A stretch of 42,507 nucleotides of DNA from Myxococcus sp. CA023 (GTDB lineage: Bacteria; Myxococcota; Myxococcia; Myxococcales; Myxococcaceae), in the NCBI RefSeq assembly GCF_010998615.1, contig NZ_JAAEAH010000081.1, positions 1-42,507 on the forward strand. Reading direction: 5' to 3'. The first letter of the stretch is position 1. Each line of letters begins with the position of its first letter. The position numbers and the translations under genes are program-made. This document shows positions 1 to 7,515 of this stretch, piece by piece. The notes under the pieces were generated by a model, which did no database searches, was not told where the DNA came from, and was given only the letters and a program-made list of their open reading frames with translations.

Positions 1-538
1 CGAACGGCGCGCCGCTCAGCCCGCCCTCCCCCACCCAGTTGCCTGCCAGCGACATCGCCAGGCCGTCCACCCGCTTCGCGTGCGTCGCCACCAGGCCGAT
101 GGACACGTTGTTGACCACGTTGCCGGTGTGGAAACCCGACGTACTCAGCCCCGGCACCAGGGTGAGGCTGAACGGAATGTGCACTTCGTTCGCGTCGGCC
201 TCCGCCTTCGCCTCGGGCGCGCCTGCCGAAGGCGCATTGGCACCATCAGGCACGACGGACATGGAGGACGCGCCATTCGACGGTGCCACAGGGTTCACAT
301 CGCCGGACGCTGACGCGCTCCCCGCGGGCGCCCCGGCGGCCAAGGTGTGGATCACCGGTTGCTCCGCCGCGGCCACCAGCGGTGGTGTGGACAGCTCGCG
401 CGCCACGCCCGGCCAATCGACAGACGCCGCTCCGCTCGCGGAACTCGAGGACTGCCCGCCCGCCGTCTCCTCGGCGGAGGCCGAGAACGCCACCACCGCC
501 GCCATCATCCCCGCGCATACCGAGACCTTGCGATTCAT
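1..538 (-). CDS. Secreted surface-repeat-like protein, N-terminal part (partial)
   Basis: The reading frame is open on the minus strand from an ATG at 538 to the window edge, so only about 179 residues are visible and the C-terminus is missing. The N-terminus (MNRKVSVCAGMMAAVVAFSASAEE) is a typical Sec signal peptide. It is followed by a low-complexity Ala/Ser/Gly/Pro stretch to about residue 115, then by a segment with the spacing NVSIGLVATHAKRVDGLAMS. This alternating pattern of Asn-Val-Ser-x-Gly-Leu and VDGL recalls LA_2272-type surface repeat proteins, which are predicted beta-rich outer-surface proteins, but only one or two units are seen. Codon use is normal for the window. Function is unknown; the family call is tentative, while the secreted nature is well supported. 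Confidence 0.6.
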   Translation of the reverse strand, partial: MNRKVSVCAGMMAAVVAFSASAEETAGGQSSSSASGAASVDWPGVARELSTPPLVAAAEQPVIHTLAAGAPAGSASASGDVNPVAPSNGASSMSVVPDGANAPSAGAPEAKAEADANEVHIPFSLTLVPGLSTSGFHTGNVVNNVSIGLVATHAKRVDGLAMSLAGNWVGEGGLSGAPF

Positions 539-708
539 CGCCTGGACCTTCCTGGACTGTTTTGAATGCGGCCCGGCCCGCATCGCGCGGGCACCCGGGC
601 CAGGAGGAGTCATCGGGAGGCGTCGCCGCCCCGCTCGTGCAAGAGAACACCGGCACCGCGCGGAACTGTCACCTGTCCACTTCAGCGCAGCCGCTGACAT
701 CGGCCGCC

Positions 709-910
709 ATGTCCTCCCGTGCCCCGTCCCGCCGCGACGTACTCACCGCGACCCTGGGGGCCTGCTCCTGCCCGGCGTCGCCGCCTCACAGCCCGCCCGC
801 TGCCGGCCACCCGCAAACCCTCGCACGCCGCCGACAACGTGCGCGGGGGCTTCGGCCGGATGCCCGACGAGAAGCTCCGCGCCCGCATCGTGAAGGAGTT
901 GGAGGGCTGA
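709..910 (+). pseudogene. Frameshifted small Tat-signal protein remnant
   Basis: An ATG at 709 opens with MSSRAPSRRDVLTATLGA, a good Tat-type start with twin arginines and a hydrophobic run. That frame then becomes Pro/Arg/His-rich nonsense. The hydrophobic stretch continues in the next frame (GLLLPGVAASQP). From about 820 to the TGA at 910 a third frame reads HAADNVRGGFGRMPDEKLRA and onward with near-perfect GC3 codon use. The pieces can be joined only through at least two frameshifts, so this looks like a decayed or mis-sequenced gene for a small exported protein of about 65 residues. The mature part is too short to assign. A chance arrangement cannot be excluded. Confidence 0.35.
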
Positions 911-917
911 GCGGCGG

Positions 918-1412
918 CTACAGCTCCGGATCCGGCGTGTACTGGAGCTCGCCCGTGGGCTCCAGCACCAGGCCCGTGCCGGGCTCGTCCGCTTCGTCGT
1001 CGCGGCCCACCTCCAGCACGGACTCCTTCGCGTCCCACTGGCCCAGGTAGTACTCGCCGCCCGCGGCCATGCAGGCGCGGCCTTCCGACACCACCGTCTC
1101 CACCACTTCCTTGAGGTCGCTGGTGGCGCGAAGCAGCGTCCACGACTTGCCGTCCTCCTTGAAGCCCTCCACCAACTCCTTGAGCTCAGCGTCGCGAGGC
1201 ATGCCGTCGGGCAGCGTCTGGCGCTCCCACGTGCGCGGCTCGCGCTGCGGCTGACGGGCCTTCCACGCGCGCGCCAGCGCCAGCAGCTTCTCCTCCGCCG
1301 CCTCTTGGAGCGCGTGCATCTCCTCGGGCAGGTCGATCTCCTCCAGCGCCAGCACCGCCGTCTCCAACTGCAGCGCCTTGAGGCTCCACTCGTTCCACGC
1401 CGTCTTCAGCAT
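918..1412 (-). CDS. Acidic hypothetical protein, 164 aa
   Basis: Starts at ATG 1412 with a GAGGG-like ribosome site upstream and ends 8 bases from the preceding small reading frame. The N-terminal third (about residues 1-50) is a predicted long helix rich in Leu, Glu and Ala. The rest is strongly acidic, with a Trp/Tyr-containing segment (EYYLGQWDAKES) near residue 120 and an acidic tail ending PTGELQYTPDPEL. There is no signal peptide, membrane segment or catalytic motif. It is probably cytoplasmic. I do not recognise the family; it may be lineage-restricted. Coding status is supported by GC3 bias across the whole frame. Confidence 0.75.
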   Translation of the reverse strand: MLKTAWNEWSLKALQLETAVLALEEIDLPEEMHALQEAAEEKLLALARAWKARQPQREPRTWERQTLPDGMPRDAELKELVEGFKEDGKSWTLLRATSDLKEVVETVVSEGRACMAAGGEYYLGQWDAKESVLEVGRDDEADEPGTGLVLEPTGELQYTPDPEL

Positions 1413-1536
1413 CCGAACCCTCGCTTTCCTGCTCGGCCACCTACCACAGGCCCGCCTGCTCTGGCGGCGGCCAACCCACCGCCATGTGCCCGCCGACCTC
1501 CGCGCTGCCTACCTTGTGCTCCCAAGGGAGGCAGCG

Positions 1537-2064
1537 ATGGCCAGGAAGAAGAAGGACACCCAAGACGTCACCGAGCACTTCGATGACCTCATCCAGGGCA
1601 TCAAGGTCGCGATGATGACCACCGTGGAAGCGGATGGAACCCTGCGCAGCCGCCCCATGTGGACGCACGCGCGAGACTTCGACGGAGAGCTCTGGTTCTT
1701 CACCCGCGAGCATTCCCCCAAGGTCGACGAGGTGACGCACGACCACCACGTCAACCTCGCGTACTCGGACCCGACCCGGGACCGCTACGTCTCCGTGAGC
1801 GGCCGTTGCCGGCTGGTGCTCGACAAGGAGAAGGCCCGCGAGCTGTGGAACCCCACCCTCAAGGCCTGGTTCCCCGACGGCCTGGACGACCCCGAGCTCG
1901 CCCTGCTCTGCGTCCGCGTGGAGAAGGCCGAGTATTGGGACACGCCCAGCAGCCGCATGGTCCAGCTCGCCGGCATGGTGAAGGCCGCCTTCACCGGACA
2001 GCCCTACGCGCCGGGCGACCACCAGAAGCTCGACCTGGACGACAGCGCCCCGCTGCCCCACTGA
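1537..2064 (+). CDS. Pyridoxamine 5'-phosphate oxidase-like (general stress protein 26) family
   Basis: The start is placed at ATG 1537 because GGAGG lies 6-7 bases upstream and the protein then opens MARKKKDTQDVTEHFDDLI; longer upstream in-frame starts lack this. The 175 residues fit the split-barrel flavin-binding fold of the general stress protein 26 family. Visible features are an early strand KVAMMTTVEADGTLRSRPMW, then LWFFTREHSPKVDEV, VNLAYSDP and a YVSVSGRCRLV core, ending with a WFPDGLDDPELALL segment typical of this group. Relatives bind FMN or F420 and reduce small molecules or act in stress responses; true pyridoxine phosphate oxidase activity is unlikely. The gene stands alone. 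Confidence 0.85.
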   Translation: MARKKKDTQDVTEHFDDLIQGIKVAMMTTVEADGTLRSRPMWTHARDFDGELWFFTREHSPKVDEVTHDHHVNLAYSDPTRDRYVSVSGRCRLVLDKEKARELWNPTLKAWFPDGLDDPELALLCVRVEKAEYWDTPSSRMVQLAGMVKAAFTGQPYAPGDHQKLDLDDSAPLPH

Positions 2065-2340
2065 GCCGAACGGGCCCACCGGAATGGGCCGATATCAAGC
2101 CGGGACGGCGCCTCGCGACGGCTCCGCCTCCCCTGTCCCACTGACACCTTCTTCATCCTTCAAGCAGGGCGGGTCACCATCAACCCATGGCGAACCTGTC
2201 CGAGGAGTGTGCCGTGGATGTCGTCCTTCTGACGACCTGGTGTTTCTCTGACAGCGTCGATCGCCTCGCCTTGTACCTCGGGCTGGCCTGATCCATGAGT
2301 GCGGCACCCTCGGGTGGTAAGAGCCGCCACGCTCATGAAG

Positions 2341-2369
2341 TTGAAGTGATGAACGCTTTAGAGTATCAA
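2341..2369 (+). promoter_or_regulatory. Candidate sigma70-type promoter of the inositol-lipid operon
   Basis: TTGAAG at 2341-2346 and TATCAA at 2364-2369 are separated by exactly 17 bases, in a locally AT-rich patch about 90 bases upstream of the inositol phosphate synthase ATG. A 5-bp inverted repeat (CGGTA/TACCG, 2403-2415) lies in the presumed leader and could be an operator. An AAGGAA ribosome site sits near 2450. The rest of the 397-base gap (2065-2461) shows no convincing gene. The promoter match is by eye only. Confidence 0.4.
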
Positions 2370-2461
2370 CCATCCGCTTTCGAGATTTTCCGCATGCACG
2401 ACCGGTATCGTACCGACCCGCATACGGCCGACTCGAATACGTCTAACGAAGGAACATCACG

Positions 2462-3796
2462 ATGGAAAACAAGAGGTCGGTCGCGAAGCCGGACGGCAAG
2501 CTCGCGGTCCTGATTCCGGGTCTGGGCGCTGTGTCCACCACGCTGATGGCGGGTGTCGAGCTGGCGCGCAAGGGCAAGGGTCACCCCATTGGATCGCTCA
2601 CGCAGATGGGCACCGCCCGCCTGGGGAAGCGGACCGACGGGCGCACCGTGAAGCTCAACGAGCTGGTGCCTCTGGCGGAGCTGAAGGACGTTGCCTTCGG
2701 CGCCTGGGACATCATCCGTGAGGACGCGTACGAAGTGGCCGTGCGCTCGGGTGTGCTCAGCGACAAGCACCTGGAGGAGGTGAAGCCGTTCCTCCAGAGC
2801 ATCAAGCCGAAGCAGGGCGTGCACGACCCTGAGTTCGTGCGCCGCATCGAGGCCAACCACATCAAGGCCACCAAGACGCACCGCGAGAGCATCGAAGCGC
2901 TGCGCCAGGACATCCGCGACTTCAAGAAGGAGCTCAACGCGACGCGCGCCGTGATGGTGGTGTGCAGCAGCGTGGAGACCTTCCGTCCGCTGCCCGAGTC
3001 CTTCAAGACGCTGGCCGCCTTCGAGAAGGCGCTGGACGAGAACAGCCCGGACATCAACCCCACCGCGCTGTACACCTACGCGGCCATCAAGGAGGGCGTG
3101 CCCTTCGCGAACGCCACGCCCAACGCCAGCGTGGACACGCCGGCGCTCCAGGAGATGGCCAAGCAGGAGTCGGTGGCCGTCGCCGGCCGCGACCTCAAGA
3201 GCGGCCAGACGATGATGAAGACGGTCATCGCGCCCGCGCTCAAGGCCCGCATGCTGGGTCTGGATGGCTGGTTCTCCACCAACATCCTGGGCAACCGCGA
3301 CGGCGAGGTGCTGGACGACCCCGCGGCCTTCAAGGCCAAGGAAGTCACCAAGTCGAGCGTGCTGGACACCATCCTGCAGCCCGACCTGTACCCGGAGCTG
3401 TACAAGAAGTACGCGCACAAGGTGGCCATCCACTACTACCCGCCCCGCGGCGACGCGAAGGAGGGTTGGGACAACATCGACATCACCGGATGGCTCGGCT
3501 ATCCGATGCAGATCAAGGTCAACTTCCTCTGCCGCGACTCCATCCTGGCGGCCCCGCTGGTGCTGGACATCGCGCTGTTCCTGGACCTGGCCAAGCGGCT
3601 GGAGTGGCGCGGCATCCAGGAGTGGATGTCCTTCTACTTCAAGACCCCCATGGCGCAGCCGGGTCTGCCGGTGGAGCACGACCTCTTCATCCAGCTCACC
3701 AAGCTGAAGAACACGCTGCGCGTCGTCGCGGGCGAGGACCCCATCACCCACCTCGGGCTCGACTATTACGGAGATGACCTCCCGCTCTCCAAATAA
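2462..3796 (+). CDS. ino1: myo-Inositol-1-phosphate synthase (MIPS)
   Basis: Converts D-glucose-6-phosphate to 1D-myo-inositol 3-phosphate with NAD, the committed step of inositol synthesis in the cytoplasm. The 444-residue protein has the Rossmann motif PGLGAVSTT at about 19-27. The conserved catalytic block runs from about 247 to 301: SGQTMMKT, NILGNRDGEVL, FKAKEVTKSSVLD, matching the family pattern NxLGNxDG...KExxKSSV. The C-terminal DPITHLGLDYYGDDLP is a recognisable family ending. It is the first gene of a five-gene overlapping operon and overlaps the next gene by 23 bases. The following genes use inositol phosphate to make phosphoinositides. The GLGAVSTT form differs from the eukaryotic GWGGNNGST signature. 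Confidence 0.95.
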   Translation: MENKRSVAKPDGKLAVLIPGLGAVSTTLMAGVELARKGKGHPIGSLTQMGTARLGKRTDGRTVKLNELVPLAELKDVAFGAWDIIREDAYEVAVRSGVLSDKHLEEVKPFLQSIKPKQGVHDPEFVRRIEANHIKATKTHRESIEALRQDIRDFKKELNATRAVMVVCSSVETFRPLPESFKTLAAFEKALDENSPDINPTALYTYAAIKEGVPFANATPNASVDTPALQEMAKQESVAVAGRDLKSGQTMMKTVIAPALKARMLGLDGWFSTNILGNRDGEVLDDPAAFKAKEVTKSSVLDTILQPDLYPELYKKYAHKVAIHYYPPRGDAKEGWDNIDITGWLGYPMQIKVNFLCRDSILAAPLVLDIALFLDLAKRLEWRGIQEWMSFYFKTPMAQPGLPVEHDLFIQLTKLKNTLRVVAGEDPITHLGLDYYGDDLPLSK

Positions 3797-4700
3797 GGTC
3801 ACCGCGCTCACGTGGCTCTCCACCGTCCTGGGGTTGAGCCACTTGACGCTGGTGTACGCCACCGGCCGGCTGCGGTGGGACCACGTCGCGGCGGACGCGC
3901 TGATTCTGGGGGTGGCCTGGTCGGGCCCCCGCCTTCAGCGCTTCCTCCGCGGTGGGCTCGCACTGTGGCTGACCGGGATGCTGCTGGACAGCCAGGGTCT
4001 CTGGCTGTTCCTGCGGGGCCCCATCCACACGGGCGACCTGTGGGAGCTGGAGCGCCAGTGGTTCCCGGCGCCCGGCGGCACCCACTGGCCCGAATGGTGG
4101 GCCACGCGCTTCACCCCGGCCTTGGACCTGCTGTGCGGCTTCGCCTACGCGGCGTACCTGTACGAGGTCTTCATCCTGGCCATCTTCTTCTTCGTGAAGA
4201 AGGACTCGCTCTTCGAAAGGCTGTGCTGGGGCTTCCTGGCGGCGAACGCCATTGGCGTCGTCATCTACGTGCTCTACCCCGCCGCGCCGCCCTGGTACGT
4301 GCTCCAGTACGGCCCGGGACCGGCCGACCTGGCCGCGCCCCCCAACCCCGCGGGGACCGCCCGTTTCGACGAGCTGCTGGGCATCAGTTATTTCGCGAGC
4401 TTCTACTCGCGCAGCACCAACGTATTCGGGGCAATGCCCTCACTGCACGCGGCGTACCCCTTCCTGGTGATGATGTTCGTGTGGTCGCGCGGCTGGGCAT
4501 GGCGCATCTCCACCGGGCTGTTCGCGTTGCTCGTCGCCTTCTCCGCCGTATACCTGACGCACCACTACATCCTGGACGTGCTCGCGGGCCTGGGTGTGGC
4601 GGCGGTTGCATTCCTGGCGGTCGAAAGCGTCTACGCCCGTTGGACGGCCACCACACCGTGGGCCGTGTCGTTGACTACAAGAGGAGACACCCGTGCTTGA
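3774..4700 (+). CDS. AUR1-like PAP2 membrane enzyme, putative inositol phosphorylceramide synthase
   Basis: A 308-residue multi-pass membrane protein (about six helices) of the PAP2 superfamily, AUR1-like branch. Family marks are YPAAPPW at 168-174, FGAMPSLHAAYPF at 218-230 with catalytic His225, and THHYILDVLAG at 262-272 with the second catalytic His and Asp267. AUR1 transfers phosphoinositol from phosphatidylinositol to ceramide, releasing diacylglycerol. PAP2 active sites of this type usually face the extracytoplasmic side. It overlaps the inositol phosphate synthase upstream by 23 bases and the phosphatidyltransferase downstream by 8, so the genes are translationally coupled. This context makes an inositol-lipid head-group transferase more likely than a plain phosphatase. 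Whether the acceptor is ceramide or another lipid is inference. Confidence 0.82.
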   Translation: MTSRSPNKVTALTWLSTVLGLSHLTLVYATGRLRWDHVAADALILGVAWSGPRLQRFLRGGLALWLTGMLLDSQGLWLFLRGPIHTGDLWELERQWFPAPGGTHWPEWWATRFTPALDLLCGFAYAAYLYEVFILAIFFFVKKDSLFERLCWGFLAANAIGVVIYVLYPAAPPWYVLQYGPGPADLAAPPNPAGTARFDELLGISYFASFYSRSTNVFGAMPSLHAAYPFLVMMFVWSRGWAWRISTGLFALLVAFSAVYLTHHYILDVLAGLGVAAVAFLAVESVYARWTATTPWAVSLTTRGDTRA

Positions 4701-5943
4701 GAACCTGATGGCGTGGTTGACCGGAAACCTGTCTCCGTCCGCCCGCATCTGGACGGCGCTGGCTCCGGCCATCGTCGCCTGCACGTACTTCATCGGCGGG
4801 TTGCTCCTCTTCTGTATCCGCTGCGCCTTCAAGGGCATTCCCCGCGACGAGGAGACGCTCAAGCGCGGCAGCAACGGGCTGGTGGGTTTCTTCCTGCGGC
4901 ACTACTTCTTCTGGATCATCCAGCCGCTGTGGGCGGTGATTCTGCGCTCGGGCCTGCCGGCCAACGCGCTGTCCATGCTGTCGGGCCTGCTGGGCGTGTC
5001 GTCCGGCGTGGCGGTGGCGGCGGGCCGCTTCGCGCTGGGCGGCTGGCTCTTCCTGTTCGCGGGCATCCTGGACGTCATGGACGGGCGCATCGCCCGCACG
5101 CGCAAAGAGGCCAACCCCGCGGGCGCGGCGCTGGACTCGGTGCTGGACCGGTACGTGGACTCGGCGATGCTCATGGGTCTGGCCTGGTACTACCGGGACA
5201 CCTGGGTGCTGCTGCCCGCGCTGATGGCGCTGCTCGGCTCCTCGCTGGTGCCCTACGTGCGCGCCAAGGGCGAAGGCCTGGGCGTCAACGTGCGCGACGG
5301 CGCCATGCAGCGGCTGGAGCGGGTGCTCTTCATGGGCGCGGGCACGGCGCTGTCGCCCATCCTGGAGGCCGTCTTCTGGCCCGAGGAGAAGCACCCCATG
5401 CACTGGCTCGCGGTGGTGGGACTCGTCTTCGTGGCCGTCATGAGCAACATCACGGCGCTCTCCCGCTTCCGCAACCTGGTGAAGGCACTGGCGCCCAAGC
5501 GTCAGGAGGCGCGCTCCGGCAAGGCCATCCTCGGGCTCAACGCCCTGGCGGGCGCGGTGGCCACGGCGGTGGACTTCGCGCTGGTGCTGGCGCTGGTGGA
5601 GTGGGCGGGCATGCTGCCCGCATGGGCCACGGTGCTGGGCTGCGGCCTGGGCGCGGTGGTGAACTACTCCATCAACCGGGTGCTCACCTTCAAGAGCAAC
5701 GGCGCGGTGGGGCGGCAGCTGGCGCGCTACTCGGTGGTGAGTGGAACCAGCGCGCTGCTCAACGCGGGCGGCGTGGCGCTGCTGACGCTGCACCCGCAGC
5801 TGGCCTATGCGCTGGGGTGGTGGCTGGTGCGCGGCGTGGTGTACTTCGCGTGGAACCTGCCGCTGCAGCGTGACTACGTGTTCAACAACGACGCGGCTGC
5901 TTCCGAGGACCCTCTCATGGAGCAGCGTCCTCATGCGGCCTGA
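4693..5943 (+). CDS. CDP-alcohol phosphatidyltransferase fused to GtrA domain (putative phosphatidylinositol phosphate synthase)
   Basis: Starts at GTG 4693, overlapping the previous gene by 8 bases. Residues about 65-265 are a CDP-alcohol phosphatidyltransferase with the complete family motif D127-x2-D130-G131-x2-A134-R135-x8-G144-x3-D148-x3-D152, which binds metal and the CDP-lipid. With a MIPS in the operon the likely reaction is CDP-diacylglycerol plus inositol phosphate giving phosphatidylinositol phosphate. Residues about 283-398 form a second membrane module of four helices with the signature VVNYSINRVLTFKS, typical of GtrA proteins, which are thought to flip polyprenyl-linked sugars. 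The fusion suggests synthesis coupled to flipping of the product. The exact alcohol substrate is inferred from context, not from residues. Confidence 0.85.
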   Translation: MLENLMAWLTGNLSPSARIWTALAPAIVACTYFIGGLLLFCIRCAFKGIPRDEETLKRGSNGLVGFFLRHYFFWIIQPLWAVILRSGLPANALSMLSGLLGVSSGVAVAAGRFALGGWLFLFAGILDVMDGRIARTRKEANPAGAALDSVLDRYVDSAMLMGLAWYYRDTWVLLPALMALLGSSLVPYVRAKGEGLGVNVRDGAMQRLERVLFMGAGTALSPILEAVFWPEEKHPMHWLAVVGLVFVAVMSNITALSRFRNLVKALAPKRQEARSGKAILGLNALAGAVATAVDFALVLALVEWAGMLPAWATVLGCGLGAVVNYSINRVLTFKSNGAVGRQLARYSVVSGTSALLNAGGVALLTLHPQLAYALGWWLVRGVVYFAWNLPLQRDYVFNNDAAASEDPLMEQRPHAA

Positions 5944-6931
5944 TGGGCGCTTCGAGGTGCTGAAGGGCCTGGCTGTGGCCACCGCGCTCATGCTGCCCTC
6001 GGTGGCGGCGGCGGGCGCGGTGCTGGAGCCGAAGCTGTCCCCCAGTGACAACTACGGGGAGAACTTCACCTTCATCGGCGACCTGGACGGCGGCACCTTC
6101 ATCTTCGTGCAGCTGACGGTGACGAACATCGGTCCCGGCTCGCGCACCGGACTGTGCCGGACCACGGTGCTGACGCCGGGGCAGAAGGCCTGGTCGGCGC
6201 AGACGAAGGTCAAGACGCGTGACTGGCGCTATGACGCGGAGAGCTCGACGCTGAAGATGGGGCCGTGCTCGGCCCGTTCCGCGGATGGGGCCACGCGCGT
6301 GGAAGTCCCGCTGGATGGCGGGCGGGTGCTGCTGGAGTACGCCGCGCCCATGACGCCCCAGGGCCAGGAAGGCACCGAGGTGGAGGTGGGCAAGGACCGC
6401 TACCACCACGAGGTGACGCTCGCCTTCAGCGCGTTGAAGGCGACGGTGAAGCGGCCCAAGGGCGAGGACGTCGTCTACACGGGTGGCGGATACGCGGACC
6501 ACACGCGTTCCACCATTGCTCCAGCGAAGCTTGCGAAGCGGTGGGTGCGCTTCCGGGCGCTGCTCGGCGGCGAGAAGCTGGTGCTGCTGGCGCGTGAGGG
6601 GCAGGACGGTGAATACGGCCCCGTGTACGCGTGGGAGGAAGGCACCAAGGCCCGCTCGCTGGAGCACTTCACGCTCGCGCGGGAAGGCGTGAGGGAGCGG
6701 AGTTCGTGGACGGTGGAGCTGTTCGCGGATGGCTCCTCTGCCATGGTGCTGCGCTCCACCTCGCTGCTGCAGCGCAGCGCGCCAGTGGAGGATTTGGGCG
6801 CGGTGCTGGGCGGGCTGGTGCGCTCGGTGGTGGGCTCGCCGGTGACGTACCTGCACCGGGCGGTGCTGGAGCGTGAGGGGAAGGCGCCGGTGACGGGGCT
6901 GATGGAAGTGACGCTCGAGGGCGACCTGTGA
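5933..6931 (+). CDS. Exported Svf1/CrtC/AttH-like lipocalin protein, putative lipid carrier
   Basis: The start is taken at ATG 5933, which overlaps the upstream stop by 11 bases and gives a signal peptide (hydrophobic GLAVATALMLPSVAAAGA, cleavage near residue 28); the 332-residue product is then periplasmic. The N-terminal half has FTFIGDLDGGTFIFVQLTV, N-I-G, then WSAQTKV and LKMGPCSAR. The C-terminal half has GGGYADH at 184-190 followed by RWVRFRALLGGEKLVLL. This two-barrel pattern, with G-x-G-Y-x-D-H at the domain junction, resembles Svf1/CrtC/AttH lipocalin-like proteins. Yeast Svf1 is, as I recall, a ceramide-binding carrier feeding inositol phosphorylceramide synthesis. Sitting between the lipid synthase and phosphatase genes, it may carry ceramide or inositol lipid across the periplasm. 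Family similarity is by eye. Confidence 0.65.
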   Translation: MRPDGRFEVLKGLAVATALMLPSVAAAGAVLEPKLSPSDNYGENFTFIGDLDGGTFIFVQLTVTNIGPGSRTGLCRTTVLTPGQKAWSAQTKVKTRDWRYDAESSTLKMGPCSARSADGATRVEVPLDGGRVLLEYAAPMTPQGQEGTEVEVGKDRYHHEVTLAFSALKATVKRPKGEDVVYTGGGYADHTRSTIAPAKLAKRWVRFRALLGGEKLVLLAREGQDGEYGPVYAWEEGTKARSLEHFTLAREGVRERSSWTVELFADGSSAMVLRSTSLLQRSAPVEDLGAVLGGLVRSVVGSPVTYLHRAVLEREGKAPVTGLMEVTLEGDL

Positions 6932-7509
6932 GTTTTGCTTTGCTGCGGGAAGTGCACCACGTGCCGGGTGTGCGCGGCTGGGTGCGCAAGCAGGTGCTGC
7001 GCTCCGTGGCGCGCTGCGTGGAATGGACCACGAAGCTGCCGGGGCGCGGGCTGAACGTGTCTCAGGTGAATGACTGGCTGTACGTCGGTGGCGCGGTGCC
7101 TCGCTCGCGGTACGCGGAGCTGAAGGCGCGCGGCATCACCGCGGTGATTGACGTGCGAGGTGAGCGCTGTGACGACGCGGAGGCGTTGAAGGCGCTGGGC
7201 ATCGAACTGCTGAACCTGCCAGTGACGGACCGCTATCCGCCGTCGGTGGAGCAGTTGATGCGGGGTGTGGAATGGGCCCTGCCCCGGCTGGAGCAGGGCG
7301 GCACGCTGTATACGCACTGCGAGCACGGCGTGGGCCGGGGCCCACTGGTGGGGCTGGCGGTGATGGTGGCGCGCGGCTGGGAGGCGCCGACCGCGTACCG
7401 CGAGCTGCGGCAGGCGCGGTGGCAGTCCACGCTGAATGACCGGCAACTGAACGGGCTCGCGGACTTCGTCGCCGCGTGGCAGGCACGGACGTCCGAGCGG
7501 GCGGCGTAG
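6928..7509 (+). CDS. Dual-specificity protein-tyrosine-phosphatase-like enzyme, putative phosphatidylinositol phosphate phosphatase
   Basis: Starts at GTG 6928 with the 4-base GTGA overlap of the preceding stop, the last of five coupled genes. The 193-residue protein has no signal peptide. The cysteine phosphatase loop is H130-C131-EHGVG-R137, with a candidate general acid Asp101 in LPVTDRYPP. The strand VNDWLYVGGAV near residue 47 is typical of dual-specificity phosphatases. In a phosphatidylinositol pathway, an enzyme of this type (like PTPMT1 on phosphatidylglycerol phosphate) would remove the phosphate from phosphatidylinositol phosphate on the cytoplasmic face. Residue 138 is Gly where most family members have Ser/Thr. 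A paralogue with the same HCEHGVGR loop lies at 33691-34254. Substrate is inferred from the operon. Confidence 0.82.
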   Translation: MSFALLREVHHVPGVRGWVRKQVLRSVARCVEWTTKLPGRGLNVSQVNDWLYVGGAVPRSRYAELKARGITAVIDVRGERCDDAEALKALGIELLNLPVTDRYPPSVEQLMRGVEWALPRLEQGGTLYTHCEHGVGRGPLVGLAVMVARGWEAPTAYRELRQARWQSTLNDRQLNGLADFVAAWQARTSERAA

Positions 7510-7515
7510 ACGCAG

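Noticed and set aside
2295..2513. Small open frame overlapping the start of the inositol phosphate synthase gene
   Set aside because: It spans the AT-rich promoter region, has a Ser/Arg-rich nonsense product and overlaps the real start in another frame.
2366..3862. Antisense open frame over the inositol phosphate synthase gene
   Set aside because: GC shadow of a gene whose sense product is firmly identified.
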